DNA of 64,000 nt from Hymenobacter rubidus (lineage in GTDB: Bacteria > Bacteroidota > Bacteroidia > Cytophagales > Hymenobacteraceae): contig NZ_JAERQF010000003.1 in the NCBI RefSeq assembly GCF_016734815.1, positions 186,001 to 250,000 of the forward strand, written 5' to 3'. A program made the translations under genes and the position numbers. Positions 23,899-32,193 of the stretch are shown here, piece by piece (position 1 is the first letter of the stretch; each line of letters begins with the position of its first letter). Under the pieces are notes generated by a model. That model was not told where the DNA came from, made no database searches, and was given only the letters and a program-made list of their open reading frames with translations.

Positions 23899-24900
23899 TT
23901 GATTACTCCCGTTTCCTCCCTCGCCGACCTCTTCCGGGATTTCAACAACCTCCGCGTCCTCATCATCGGCGACGTGATGGTGGATGCCTACGTGTGGGGC
24001 CGGGCCACGCGCCTCTCACCCGAAGCGCCCGTACCCGTGGTGCACGTAGCCCGCACCGAAAACCGCCTCGGCGGGGCTGCCAATGTGGCCCTGAACGTGC
24101 AGGCCCTCGGCGCAACGCCGCTGCTCTGCGCCGTGATTGGCACCGACGCGGGCGGCGACCAGCTCCTACAACTGCTGCACGACCACGACCTGCCCGCCGA
24201 TGGCCTCATTCGCAGCGCCGCCCGACCCACCACGGTGAAGCAGCGCATTCTGGCCCACGGCCAGCAGCTGCTGCGCATCGACTCAGAGATTGAAACCGAC
24301 CTCAACAACGAAGAAGCTGCCCAGCTCTTGGCTGCCTACGACGACCTGCTGGCCCGCGCCGATGTAGTTATTTTCGAGGACTACGACAAGGGCGTGCTCA
24401 GCGAGGCTATTATTACGGAGTGCATTGCGCGGGCCCGGCAGCGCAACATTCCCACCGTAGTGGACCCTAAGAAGAAGAATTTCCTGGCCTACCGCCACTG
24501 CACGCTCTTCAAACCCAACCTCAAGGAGCTGCGCGAGGGCCTGAAGCTGGAATTTGGCGAGCCCAACACCGACCGCGCCGGGTTCGAGGCCGCCGTGGCC
24601 CGGCTGCGCGAAACCCTGACGCCCGACATCGTGCTGGTCACCCTTTCCGAGTACGGCGTATTTGCCCAGCAGGAAGACGTGAAAACCTACCTGCCGGCCC
24701 ACCTGCGCACTATCTCAGACGTGTCGGGCGCGGGCGATACCGTTATCAGCATCGCGGCCTTGTGCGTGGCGCTGGGGCAGCCGGCGGCTTTCACGGCAGC
24801 GCTGGCCAACCTGGGCGGCGGGCTGGTGTGCGAGCAAGTAGGCGTGGTGCCCGTGGAGAAACAGCGGCTGCTGGAAGAAGCGCAGGCTGCGGGATTGTAG
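23899..24900 (+). CDS. PfkB family kinase, RfaE/HldA-like (heptose-7-phosphate kinase type)
   Basis: 333 aa. The frame starts at TTG 23899 (TTG ATT ACT CCC), right after the palindrome; no ATG fits, so the start is uncertain by a few codons. RfaE N-terminal-domain features are VLIIGDVMVDAYVWG, RLSPEAPVPVV, RLGGAANVALNV, the anion-hole motif DVSGAGDTVIS with the catalytic Asp, and VVDPKKKNFLAYRHCTLFKPN. The adenylyltransferase half of the bifunctional enzyme is absent, as is usual in Bacteroidota. Expected step: D-glycero-D-manno-heptose 7-phosphate to the 1,7-bisphosphate for LPS or S-layer glycans. Confidence 0.88.
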   Translation: MITPVSSLADLFRDFNNLRVLIIGDVMVDAYVWGRATRLSPEAPVPVVHVARTENRLGGAANVALNVQALGATPLLCAVIGTDAGGDQLLQLLHDHDLPADGLIRSAARPTTVKQRILAHGQQLLRIDSEIETDLNNEEAAQLLAAYDDLLARADVVIFEDYDKGVLSEAIITECIARARQRNIPTVVDPKKKNFLAYRHCTLFKPNLKELREGLKLEFGEPNTDRAGFEAAVARLRETLTPDIVLVTLSEYGVFAQQEDVKTYLPAHLRTISDVSGAGDTVISIAALCVALGQPAAFTAALANLGGGLVCEQVGVVPVEKQRLLEEAQAAGL

Positions 24901-24909
24901 TAGCGCCAC

Positions 24910-24995
24910 GTAGCGCGGACTTTGTAGTCCGCGTCCCCGCGCCGTTTATAATCGTTGATACGGCTCGGGAACGCGGACTACAAAGTCCGCGCTAC
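24910..24995. repeat. Palindromic repeat, family A, copy 2 (GCGCGGACT variant)
   Basis: Same design as copy 1, with matched changes in both arms (GCGGACTTTGTAGTCCGC left, GCGGACTACAAAGTCCGC right). The paired changes show that base pairing is kept. It lies between convergent genes. Confidence 0.88.
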
Positions 24996-24998
24996 ATG

Positions 24999-25208
24999 CT
25001 AAGCCTTCTTCAGAAACTCGGTTTTCAGCACCATGGTGCTGCCGCCGGCGCGGCCTTCAATCTCGGCAGCACTGTTGGTGAGGCGGATGTTTTTGACCAG
25101 CGTGCCGCGCTTGAGCGTGAGCGAGGAGCCTTTTACTTTGAGGTCTTTGATGAGGGTGACCGAGTCGCCTTCGGCGAGCAGGCTGCCGTTGCTGTCTTTT
25201 ACGTCCAT
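24999..25208 (-). CDS. PhnA/YjdM-type small domain protein
   Basis: 69 aa from ATG 25208 ([16 protein letters not shown]). It matches the C-terminal SH3-like domain of PhnA/Yjd[26 protein letters not shown] and [10 protein letters not shown]. The N-terminal zinc ribbon of the E. coli protein is missing; this short form is common in Bacteroidota. The old name (alkylphosphonate uptake) does not reflect a proven function. The upstream extension of the frame to 25376 overlaps the next gene and is rejected. Confidence 0.88.
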   Translation of the reverse strand: MDVKDSNGSLLAEGDSVTLIKDLKVKGSSLTLKRGTLVKNIRLTNSAAEIEGRAGGSTMVLKTEFLKKA

Positions 25209-25237
25209 GAACTGGTTGGAAAATGGGTGACCGGGCG

Positions 25238-25435
25238 TTATTTCAAGCCCGTGGCAGCGCCGGAAAAATAGAGGTACAGCAGAAACAGCAGGGGCGACAA
25301 GCTGCCCAGCGTAGCCAGCACCACCAGCAAGGTTTCGAACGTAGAGCGCTCCGGTCGCCGCAGAAACCAGCGCCACATGAAGGCCAACAGGGCCAGTAAC
25401 AGCGCGAGGGTGAGGTAAAAGACGGGACCGAACAT
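25238..25435 (-). CDS. Small membrane protein, two predicted helices
   Basis: 65 aa. Residues about 4-24 ([19 protein letters not shown]) and 36-57 ([21 protein letters not shown]) are hydrophobic helices, separated by a basic RRPERST turn. Unknown function. It is followed by the phnA-like gene on the same strand after 29 bp. Coding status rests on length, hydrophobic pattern and position only. Confidence 0.6.
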   Translation of the reverse strand: MFGPVFYLTLALLLALLAFMWRWFLRRPERSTFETLLVVLATLGSLSPLLFLLYLYFSGAATGLK

Positions 25436-25482
25436 GAGGATTGGTTTGAGGAGAAACAGAGGGTATTTAAACCGGCATTTAC

Positions 25483-25998
25483 CTATTCGCCGCCTGGATT
25501 TGACTGGAAGAACCCTGTCACTACTGCATCGTCAGCGGTCAGTAAAGTTCTTTTTGCAGAATCTCCGTCGATTTTCCACTCTGCTAGATAAGAACCGGCA
25601 CCATCGGAAAAAACGGCTTGGATGGTGAGCGTGTCGCCGGCCTTCTTCAACTGAACAAATTGCTTGTCCAGCTTCTGACCAAACCACGGGTTATACATGC
25701 CGCTTACCGGCAAAAGGTAGGAATGCCTCTTGAAGAGCACAGATGCCTTGTTTAGCGTGTACTTCGGCAGTTCGCCGTCGGTACCAAAGACCGGTTTGCC
25801 GTTGATGGCAATCAGCGTTTTTGTTCCGTTGGGCTGCTTGTTCGCTACGTATTTGAATGTTTTGCCGGTCGCACTAAAAGGAACTCGCTCAAACGTCAGA
25901 CGGTCTTTCTTGTCGATGGCAACAGACGTGCGCTGCGTTTGTGCCTGACTGCTCAGGGCTGGCAACGCGAGCAAAAAGCCTATTCCAATTCTGCTCAT
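25483..25998 (-). CDS. Exported protein of unknown function
   Basis: 171 aa from ATG 25998 (MSRIGIGFLLALPALS), with a signal peptide cut near SQA-QT (residue 20). The rest is beta-rich with no recognised domain. Its start is only 5 bases past the hemE stop, so it is probably in one operon with hemE. The frame stays open upstream through hemE in another phase; that extension is a shadow. The A+T content is higher than in hemE. Confidence 0.75.
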   Translation of the reverse strand: MSRIGIGFLLALPALSSQAQTQRTSVAIDKKDRLTFERVPFSATGKTFKYVANKQPNGTKTLIAINGKPVFGTDGELPKYTLNKASVLFKRHSYLLPVSGMYNPWFGQKLDKQFVQLKKAGDTLTIQAVFSDGAGSYLAEWKIDGDSAKRTLLTADDAVVTGFFQSNPGGE

Positions 25999-26003
25999 AC
26001 TGG

Positions 26004-27038
26004 TTAAAACTTTCCCCCCCGCCACGTCTTCACCGTTTCCACGAACACGCGCACGTTGTCCGGATTCGTGTCCGGGTAAACGCCGTGGCCAAGGTTGGCA
26101 ATGTGGGGGCCGCCGGCAAACTGGCGGAGCATGGTTTCGGTGGCGGCGCGTACCTGGGCGGGCGTGCCGTAGAGGGCGCAGGGGTCGAGGTTGCCTTGCA
26201 GGGTTTTGTCGCCGGCTTCGGCGCGGACGTGGGCGGGCGTCTGGTTCCAGTCGAGCCCGATGGTGCGGCAGGGCATGGCGGCGAACTCCGGCACGGCCCA
26301 CCACGCGCCTTTGGCAAACACGGTGACGGGCACCAAGGGGGCCAGGGCTTCGCAGATTTCGGCAATGTAGCGGGCCGAAAATTCGGTGTAGTGCGCGGGC
26401 GGCAGGATGCCGGCCCACGAGTCGAAGACCTGCACCACTTGCGCGCCAGCCGCTACCTGTGCCTTGAGGTAGGCAACGGTGGTGGCGGTGATTTTGGCCA
26501 GCAGGCGGTGCGCCAGGGCGGGCTCGCGGTAGAGCATGCCGCGTGCTTTTGAGAAGGTTTTGGAGCCGTGGCCTTCCACCATGTAGGCCAGAATGGTGAA
26601 CGGCGCGCCGGCAAACCCAATGAGCGGTACCCGGCCGTTGAGGGCTTTTTTGGTGATGCGAAGGGCCTCCAGCACGTAGCCCAGGCCTTCTTCGGGCTCG
26701 GGGATGCGGAGCTTGTCGATGTCCGCCGCCGACTTGATGGTGGTGGGAAACAGCGGGCCGCGCGACTCCACCATTTCGTAGGGCAGGCCCATGGCATCGG
26801 GCACCACCAGGATGTCGGAGAAAATGATGGCGGCGTCTACGTCCAGCGCGTCGATGGGCTGGATGGTGACTTCGGCGGCCAGTTCGGGGGTTTCGACCAG
26901 CTCTTTGAAGCCGGAGAGGCGGGCGCGGAGGGCGCGGTATTCGGGCAGGATGCGGCCGGCCTGGCGCATCAGCCAGACGGGGGGGCGCTCGGTGGCTTCG
27001 CCACGAGCAGCCCGGAGGAAAAGGTCGTTTTTCAGCAT
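26004..27038 (-). CDS. hemE: Uroporphyrinogen decarboxylase
   Basis: 344 aa from ATG 27038 ([14 protein letters not shown]). HemE signatures: [17 protein letters not shown] at the N-terminus (substrate Arg residues), [14 protein letters not shown] (active-site Asp), [15 protein letters not shown] and the C-terminal [15 protein letters not shown]. It converts uroporphyrinogen III to coproporphyrinogen III in heme synthesis, in the cytoplasm. A TACCTTTG box ends 10 bases before the ATG. The exported-protein gene at 25483 follows after 5 bases. Confidence 0.97.
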   Translation of the reverse strand: MLKNDLFLRAARGEATERPPVWLMRQAGRILPEYRALRARLSGFKELVETPELAAEVTIQPIDALDVDAAIIFSDILVVPDAMGLPYEMVESRGPLFPTTIKSAADIDKLRIPEPEEGLGYVLEALRITKKALNGRVPLIGFAGAPFTILAYMVEGHGSKTFSKARGMLYREPALAHRLLAKITATTVAYLKAQVAAGAQVVQVFDSWAGILPPAHYTEFSARYIAEICEALAPLVPVTVFAKGAWWAVPEFAAMPCRTIGLDWNQTPAHVRAEAGDKTLQGNLDPCALYGTPAQVRAATETMLRQFAGGPHIANLGHGVYPDTNPDNVRVFVETVKTWRGGKF

Positions 27039-27047
27039 AAGGAAGCC

Positions 27048-27055
27048 CAAAGGTA
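27048..27055 (-). promoter_or_regulatory. -7 promoter box of hemE
   Basis: Minus-strand TACCTTTG fits TAnnTTTG and predicts a leader of about 6 bases before ATG 27038. No -33 TTG is obvious. Confidence 0.5.
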
Positions 27056-27113
27056 CGGCGGGAGGCTAAGGGACGCCGCATGATGCCCCGACAACCAAAA
27101 GCCTACTGCTACC

Positions 27114-27734
27114 CTAGCGCGTCAAACCGGGAAATAAGGCCGCAATGGCCGTGGCCAGGAAATTGACGCCAATGGCCAGCGTAATAAAGCCCATGATGCG
27201 CGACATGGCTGCCATGCCCGGCTTGCCCAGCACGCGCGTGAGGCGCAACGAAAACAGCAAAATGACAAACGCCGCCAGTGCCACCAGCGCGAAGCCGGCA
27301 ATGGTCATGGCCTTATCGAAATACGTGGGGCGAATGAGGCCGATGCAGATGGCCATAGAGCCCGGCCCGGACAGCATGGGCATGGCCAGCGGCGTGAAAC
27401 TGATGTCGTCTTTGTGCTTGCTTTCTTCGAGGGCGTCGGGGCCCACCCGGTCGCGGTTGGCGCCGGGCGTGAGCAGCTCGAAGGCCGAGCGCATGAGCAA
27501 GATGCCGCCCGCAATGCGCAAATGCTGAATGTTGATGCCGAAGAAGTTGAGAATGTACTGCCCGCCGAAGAAGGCCACGCTCAGAATGGCCACCATGTAG
27601 ACGCAGGACCTCAGCGCGGTACGTGCCCGTTCCGAAGCCCGGTCGTCGGCCGTGAGGGTGAGGAACACCGGCATCGCACCGAAGGGATTGACGATGGAAA
27701 ACAGGGTGGTGAAGGTGGCGAGCAGAACTTCCAT
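27114..27734 (-). CDS. MarC family integral membrane protein
   Basis: 206 aa from ATG 27734 (MEVLLATFTTLFSIVNPFGAMPVFL); the frame open to 27920 is not translated in my view. Six hydrophobic helices. MarC/UPF0056 hallmarks are the N-terminal SIVNPFGAMPVFLTLT, GGILLMRSAFELL and FTPLAMPMLSGPGSMA. Despite the name, MarC proteins are not proven drug pumps; substrate unknown. Divergent from purE. Confidence 0.92.
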   Translation of the reverse strand: MEVLLATFTTLFSIVNPFGAMPVFLTLTADDRASERARTALRSCVYMVAILSVAFFGGQYILNFFGINIQHLRIAGGILLMRSAFELLTPGANRDRVGPDALEESKHKDDISFTPLAMPMLSGPGSMAICIGLIRPTYFDKAMTIAGFALVALAAFVILLFSLRLTRVLGKPGMAAMSRIMGFITLAIGVNFLATAIAALFPGLTR

Positions 27735-27740
27735 GGGGCG

Positions 27741-27748
27741 CAAAGGTA
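27741..27748 (-). promoter_or_regulatory. -7 promoter box of the marC-like gene
   Basis: Minus-strand TACCTTTG, followed by six bases and ATG 27734; the expected leader is about 3 bases. Confidence 0.5.
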
Positions 27749-27847
27749 GGAGAATGGCCGGACCGGAGGGAAAAGTACTATTTTGCCGCCTCAACGGCGC
27801 GGCTGCCCGCCGCACGCTCCCGGTTAACTTTTTCTTACTTCGCCTGA

Positions 27848-28420
27848 ATGATACCTGACGCTTCCACCCCGGCCGCTTCGCCGGGCACCGACGATGACCG
27901 CCCCGTGACCGAAAACCCAATTGTGGGCATCATCATGGGGTCGAAATCGGACCTGAAAATCATGTCGGCCGCGGCCGATGTGCTCCGCCAGTTCCACATT
28001 CCCTACGACATCACGCTGGTGTCGCCGCACCGCACGCCGCACCGCATGGTGGAGTACGCCGAAAGTGCCCGCAAGCGCGGCCTGCGCGTGCTCATCGCGG
28101 GCGGGGGCGGCGCGGCCCACCTACCCGGCATGGTGGCGGCTTTCACCACGCTGCCCGTCATTGGGGTGCCCATCAACAGCACGCTGTCCATTCAGGGGCT
28201 CGATTCGATTCTGAGCATGATTCAGATGCCGACCGGAACGCCCGTGGCCACCGTGGGCCTCGACAACGCCGCCAATGCCGCCGTGCTGGCTGCCCAGATA
28301 CTGGCCATTGGCAATGCGCGCCTGGCCGATGCGCTGGAAAAATACCGCACCACCCTCAAAGACCGGGTGATGCGCACGATTGAAGAATTGCGCAAAGGCG
28401 GGTTTCAGGACGATGTATAA
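27848..28420 (+). CDS. purE: 5-(carboxyamino)imidazole ribonucleotide mutase
   Basis: 190 aa with an N-terminal extension of about 20 residues (Asp/Thr/Pro-rich) before the core. Class I PurE motifs are VGIIMGSKSDLKIM, LVSPHRTPHRM (catalytic His) and IAGGGGAAHLPGM. It turns N5-CAIR into CAIR in purine synthesis; a PurK partner is not in the window. The EEP-type gene follows after 57 bp on the same strand. Confidence 0.97.
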   Translation: MIPDASTPAASPGTDDDRPVTENPIVGIIMGSKSDLKIMSAAADVLRQFHIPYDITLVSPHRTPHRMVEYAESARKRGLRVLIAGGGGAAHLPGMVAAFTTLPVIGVPINSTLSIQGLDSILSMIQMPTGTPVATVGLDNAANAAVLAAQILAIGNARLADALEKYRTTLKDRVMRTIEELRKGGFQDDV

Positions 28421-28477
28421 GGTGCCGGGCTTTCCGCGTACCCTGCTCGTGCTTCCATTCCCACCCGCTTTTATTTC

Positions 28478-29596
28478 ATGCCCACTTTTCTTACTGCATT
28501 GCTGACCACCGGATACTGGGCAACGTTGATTCTGGGGAATTTGGGCTTGCTGGTAACCGTGCTGCCCATCTTCCGCCAAACCGCGTGGTGGATTCGGATT
28601 TGCGACTTTCCGCGCTTGCAAATTGTGGCGGGACTGGCCCTGAGCCTGGGAGCCGCGCTGGCATTGCCCACGGTCCATAGCTTCGGGCACAGCTTTTTTG
28701 TGGCGAGCCTGGGCGTGGCCCTGGTGTACCAGCTCAGCCGCATCTGGCCCTACACGCCCCTGCACCGCAAGCAGGTGGCCGATGCCAGCCGCCCCGCCAC
28801 CGAAGACGAGCACCACCTCAGCCTGATGGTGGCCAACGTGCTGATGTACAACCGCGACGCCTCGCGCTGCCTGGGCCACATCCGGCACTACCAGCCCGAC
28901 GTGGTGCTGGCCGTGGAAACCGACGACTGGTGGCTGAGCCAGCTCCGCCGCATCGAGGCGGACTATCCGTACACCTGCCACGCTCCGCTGCCCAATACCT
29001 ACGGCATGCTGGTGTTTTCGCGGCTGCCGTTGCGCCAGCCCCACATTCGCTTCATCCTCGACCCCGATATTCCGTCGTTTCACGGCAGCGTGGTGCTGCC
29101 CAGCGGCCTGCCCGTCAGCCTGCACTTTCTGCACCCCAAGCCGCCCGCCCCGCAGGAATCGAAAAACAGTGCCCGCCGCGACGCGGAGCTGCTGGTGGTG
29201 GGCAAGTTTATTCAGGAGCGCGACGGCCCCACCATCGTGGCCGGCGACCTCAACGACGTGGCGTGGTCGCACACGTCGGAGCTGTTTCGGCGCCTCTCGC
29301 GCCTGCTCGACCCGCGCATTGGCCGGGGCCTGCTGCCCACCTTCCACGCCGACTACAAGCTGCTGCGCTGGCCCCTCGACCACGTCTTTCATTCGGCGCA
29401 CTTCCGCCTCCAGCGCCTGGAGCGCCTCACCCACATCGGCTCCGACCACTACCCCATCTACATTCGCCTCAGCTACGAGCCCAGCGGCTGGCAGGAGCAG
29501 GAAGCCGAACTGGAAGCCGCCGATGCCGACGACCACGAAGAAGCCGAAGAAAAAATTGAAGAAGGCGTAGAGGACGTGCTGCAAGGAGAGGAGTGA
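28478..29596 (+). CDS. Membrane-anchored endonuclease/exonuclease/phosphatase (EEP) family protein
   Basis: 372 aa. Three hydrophobic helices (about residues 8-30, 45-64, 68-86) are followed by an EEP/DNase I-like domain: LMVANVLMYNRD (metal Asn), VVLAVETDDW (metal Glu), VAGDLNDVAWS (Asp, Asn) and SDHYPIYIRL (catalytic His near residue 330). An acidic tail (EEAEEKIEEGVED) ends it. Such proteins cleave phosphodiesters, either nucleic acid or lipid headgroups. The substrate is unknown; the domain would face out or in depending on topology. Confidence 0.9.
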   Translation: MPTFLTALLTTGYWATLILGNLGLLVTVLPIFRQTAWWIRICDFPRLQIVAGLALSLGAALALPTVHSFGHSFFVASLGVALVYQLSRIWPYTPLHRKQVADASRPATEDEHHLSLMVANVLMYNRDASRCLGHIRHYQPDVVLAVETDDWWLSQLRRIEADYPYTCHAPLPNTYGMLVFSRLPLRQPHIRFILDPDIPSFHGSVVLPSGLPVSLHFLHPKPPAPQESKNSARRDAELLVVGKFIQERDGPTIVAGDLNDVAWSHTSELFRRLSRLLDPRIGRGLLPTFHADYKLLRWPLDHVFHSAHFRLQRLERLTHIGSDHYPIYIRLSYEPSGWQEQEAELEAADADDHEEAEEKIEEGVEDVLQGEE

Positions 29597-29625
29597 GGAG
29601 TAGAAGCAGTTCCAAAAGCCGTCAA

Positions 29626-29658
29626 CCCGTCATGCAGCGCTGCGCTCGGCATGACGGG
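29626..29658. repeat. Short palindrome related to family B
   Basis: CCCGTCATGC (29626-29635) pairs with GCATGACGGG (29649-29658). The ends resemble family B (GTCATGC...GCATGAC), but the long arms are missing, so it is a short or reduced form. Confidence 0.75.
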
Positions 29659-29710
29659 AAGTTGCGCCACAACCCAAAGCCTAATCCTGCTCACTTCCTA
29701 TTCCTAAACC

Positions 29711-29767
29711 CCGTTTCAACCAAAAGCCCGATGCACCATTGGTACATCGGGCTTTTGGTTGAAACGG
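29711..29767. terminator. Bidirectional terminator with 23-bp perfect stem
   Basis: 29711-29733 pairs perfectly with 29745-29767, with an 11-base loop. The stem contains CAAAAG/CTTTTG before the G/C core. It separates the convergent EEP gene and the lipoprotein gene at 29780. Confidence 0.85.
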
Positions 29768-29779
29768 ACTGCCGCCTGC

Positions 29780-30445
29780 TTATTTGGTTGAAACCGAGCG
29801 TTTGGCCGTGACCAGCTCAATGGGCTCAAAGTCCGAAACCGGAACCTGGCGGCCCGAAGCGCCCACGTAATTGGGGCGGATAAGCATGGTCATCCGGCGT
29901 TTGGGACCGGTAAAATCGGCAAGGCCAGCGGCAAAATCGGCCGGTGTGCGGCCCGCCAGCAAGGCGGGGGTCACGTTCAGGTCCACCATCACCGGCAGGG
30001 TGCCAATGGCACTCGATTCGAGGACGGTATTGGCGCCGGTGCTGCCCGTGGCCAGCTCTTTGCCGTCGAGCAGCAGCTTGTAATCCAATTGCTTCAGCTG
30101 GATACCGGTGGTGGAACTGGCGTTGCGGGCGTACACGCGCATCAGCAGGTGCAAGGGCAGGCGCCCGCCTTGCAGGCCCGACTGCATGCGGGCCTGCTGG
30201 GCGGCCGTGAGGTCGGAGGCCTGGCGCACAAACAGAATATCCTGACCGCCCAGCTTGGCAGCGTCCATAAAATTGAGCCGGTATTGCATGCGGTTATACG
30301 CCTCGTTTTCGAGCGCTTCACTCGATGCGGCTTTGCCGGTCGGCTTGTCCTTTACTTGTTCGCTCACGCTACACGAGTAAACAGCCGTGAGCAGTACCCC
30401 CAAAGCCAGGGCCCGGGCGGGAAACAGAAGGGAAGAGAAGTTCAT
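29780..30445 (-). CDS. Lipoprotein, possibly LEA type 2/WHy-like
   Basis: 221 aa with a type II signal peptide ending VYSC (Cys near residue 25). The middle segment, ARNASSTTGIQLKQLDYKLL then LDGKELATGSTG, has the look of a water-stress/LEA-2 beta domain (asparagine-rich turn, dy.l.ldgk). That likeness is weak and inferred. The tail is basic and beta-rich. Convergent with the EEP gene over a strong terminator. Confidence 0.72.
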   Translation of the reverse strand: MNFSSLLFPARALALGVLLTAVYSCSVSEQVKDKPTGKAASSEALENEAYNRMQYRLNFMDAAKLGGQDILFVRQASDLTAAQQARMQSGLQGGRLPLHLLMRVYARNASSTTGIQLKQLDYKLLLDGKELATGSTGANTVLESSAIGTLPVMVDLNVTPALLAGRTPADFAAGLADFTGPKRRMTMLIRPNYVGASGRQVPVSDFEPIELVTAKRSVSTK

Positions 30446-30538
30446 AAAAAGAAAAACGGTGAGAGCAAGAATAAAATGCGATGAGTCACAATGGACGTGC
30501 TTACGCGAATTGGGCGCGAATGGGTGCGAATGCCGGCT

Positions 30539-31201
30539 TTATTGCGGCAACACCCACAGCCGCACCACAATCCAGATAATAAAGCTGGCGACGCCCAACG
30601 TCATGATTCGCAGGCCGTGCACCCGGTCGTGGGCCGGGTAGGAGGGCACCTGCCGCCCGTCGTTCAGCGTTTTTTTGTGCGAATACAGCTCCCAGCCCAT
30701 AAAAATAGCCCCGAAGCCTCCAAGCAGCGCAAATAAATAGCCCAGCCGAATGCGGCCGGTGTTGTTGCGCTCGGGCTGGGCTTGCACGGCCACGCGGTGC
30801 TGCCGCAGCAGCCGGATGGCATCGGGCGACACGTCGCGTCCGCGCTGCCGCAGCAGTTGGCCGGCCAGCGTCACATCCAGCGGGCTCCATTCCTCGGGCC
30901 GGGCCAGCAGGTCGAACAGCTCCACATCGGAGAAGCTGAACAGGTAATGGTCGGGGCTGAGGGCGGCCAGGGCGTCGCGGTTAGCGTCTTCCTGCAGGCG
31001 CCGCACCCACTCAAAGTCGGCGCCGTGCAGCTTCACCACGAAAGTGGCGTAGGTATTGTTGAAGGTGAAGGCCGGGTTGAACACGGGCTCGCCGGTATCA
31101 GTGGCCGTTTCGAAGGGAATGCCGCGCTGCCGCAGCAGGGCCAGCAGCGGCTGGGCCGCCTCGGCCGATGGAAATGACTGAAAGGGTAGAAAATCAAGCA
31201 T
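30539..31201 (-). CDS. Membrane protein of unknown function
   Basis: 220 aa from ATG 31201 (MLDFLPFQSFPSAEAAQP). The N-terminal 70 residues (EAAQPLLALLRQRGIPFE...) faintly resemble DUF2007-like signal-transducing domains. The middle is soluble and Asp/Arg-rich. Two hydrophobic helices are at about 150-168 and 195-215. The 93 bp downstream (30446-30538) contain three GCGAAT copies about 11 bases apart, of unknown meaning. Confidence 0.72.
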   Translation of the reverse strand: MLDFLPFQSFPSAEAAQPLLALLRQRGIPFETATDTGEPVFNPAFTFNNTYATFVVKLHGADFEWVRRLQEDANRDALAALSPDHYLFSFSDVELFDLLARPEEWSPLDVTLAGQLLRQRGRDVSPDAIRLLRQHRVAVQAQPERNNTGRIRLGYLFALLGGFGAIFMGWELYSHKKTLNDGRQVPSYPAHDRVHGLRIMTLGVASFIIWIVVRLWVLPQ

Positions 31202-31315
31202 GGATACAGGAAACAGCCGCGCCACTTGCCGGCAAACAAAGGAAACAAAAACTGCCGAAAGCAGCAGCCGGTACTTGTTTTACGTAGATTGCGTGGTCCC
31301 CAAACCGGGAAGAGT

Positions 31316-32092
31316 TCACTGCGCTCGCTCGCAAATGAGCTGGCGTGTCACCGTTTGGTACGTGTGGTATTGCCCGCGCACTTTGCGCTCGACCACGGTG
31401 CTGGTGTGAAACACAAGCCGGCCCGCCGGGTCCAGGCCCACCAGCGACACGTTGCCGTTGCTTTTCGCCAATCCATACAGCAACAAATAGCGCTGGTTGA
31501 GCAGCACGTAGTGTCTATGCGCCCGGTTTCGCCGCAGCGACGCCGGCTTCAGCTGCAGCTTGCTCGCCGTGAATCGGATGGTGAACGGGCCGGGGGTATC
31601 CCGCGCTAAGGCGCTGCGGTAAAACTTCTGGTCGGCTATCGAAAACGAGTCAATGTGGGTGATGAGCCGGTTGGCCACGCCGTGCCATTCGCCCACCAAT
31701 CGTTGGGCGTCGGCAATGCGGGTGGTTGTATCCAATTGGGCGTAGGGACTGGCCGAGTTGGCGCACCACCAGGTACTTACGCCATTGAGGGCCACAAAAT
31801 CGAGGCCTTCCTGGGTTTTCTTGGTTTCCGGAGGCACTAGGCGCTGATACCGGGCGTAGTCCTTTTCCCACTGTTCGGCAGGAGTGATGGCCGGTAGCGC
31901 GATGCAATAAGTGAGCGGAAACCGGGAGGTATCGGCTGCGCTGGCCCGCACCACCTGCGGCACCGGAATCTTAGAAGCCGGGGCGGCACCCATGCCACCC
32001 AAAACCGGTTTGTCCTGCGCCATTGCTACAGCGCTGCCCAAAAACATCAAAAAGCCAATCAGCCAAAGCCTGAAATTCCACCAAATCAACAT
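31316..32092 (-). CDS. Exported protein of unknown function
   Basis: 258 aa with a signal peptide (hydrophobic residues about 7-22, cut near AMA-QD). Two Cys residues (YCIAL and WWCANS) and a final CERAQ could form disulfides. No domain recognised. It lies downstream of dnaK on the same strand but is cut off from it by a strong terminator. Confidence 0.7.
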   Translation of the reverse strand: MLIWWNFRLWLIGFLMFLGSAVAMAQDKPVLGGMGAAPASKIPVPQVVRASAADTSRFPLTYCIALPAITPAEQWEKDYARYQRLVPPETKKTQEGLDFVALNGVSTWWCANSASPYAQLDTTTRIADAQRLVGEWHGVANRLITHIDSFSIADQKFYRSALARDTPGPFTIRFTASKLQLKPASLRRNRAHRHYVLLNQRYLLLYGLAKSNGNVSLVGLDPAGRLVFHTSTVVERKVRGQYHTYQTVTRQLICERAQ

Positions 32093-32104
32093 GCCATAAA
32101 CCTA

Positions 32105-32138
32105 CAAAAAAAGGCCGGAAGCAACGCTTCCGGCCTTT
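32105..32138 (-). terminator. Rho-independent terminator of dnaK
   Basis: The 13-bp perfect stem AAAGGCCGGAAGC (32110-32122) pairs with 32126-32138, with a 3-base loop. The plus-strand A-run (32105-32112) is the U-tract of the minus transcript. It lies 56 bp after the dnaK stop. Confidence 0.93.
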
Positions 32139-32193
32139 CCTAAAACGAATTTGAATCCGTGTAATCCGTCAAATCCGTTACAATCTGCGGTTC

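Noticed and set aside
25999..27081. Upstream extension of the exported-protein frame at 25483
   Set aside because: It runs through hemE in another phase; the real start is the signal-peptide ATG at 25998.
28121..29584. Minus-strand open frame of 487 codons
   Set aside because: Antisense to purE and the EEP gene; no protein features.
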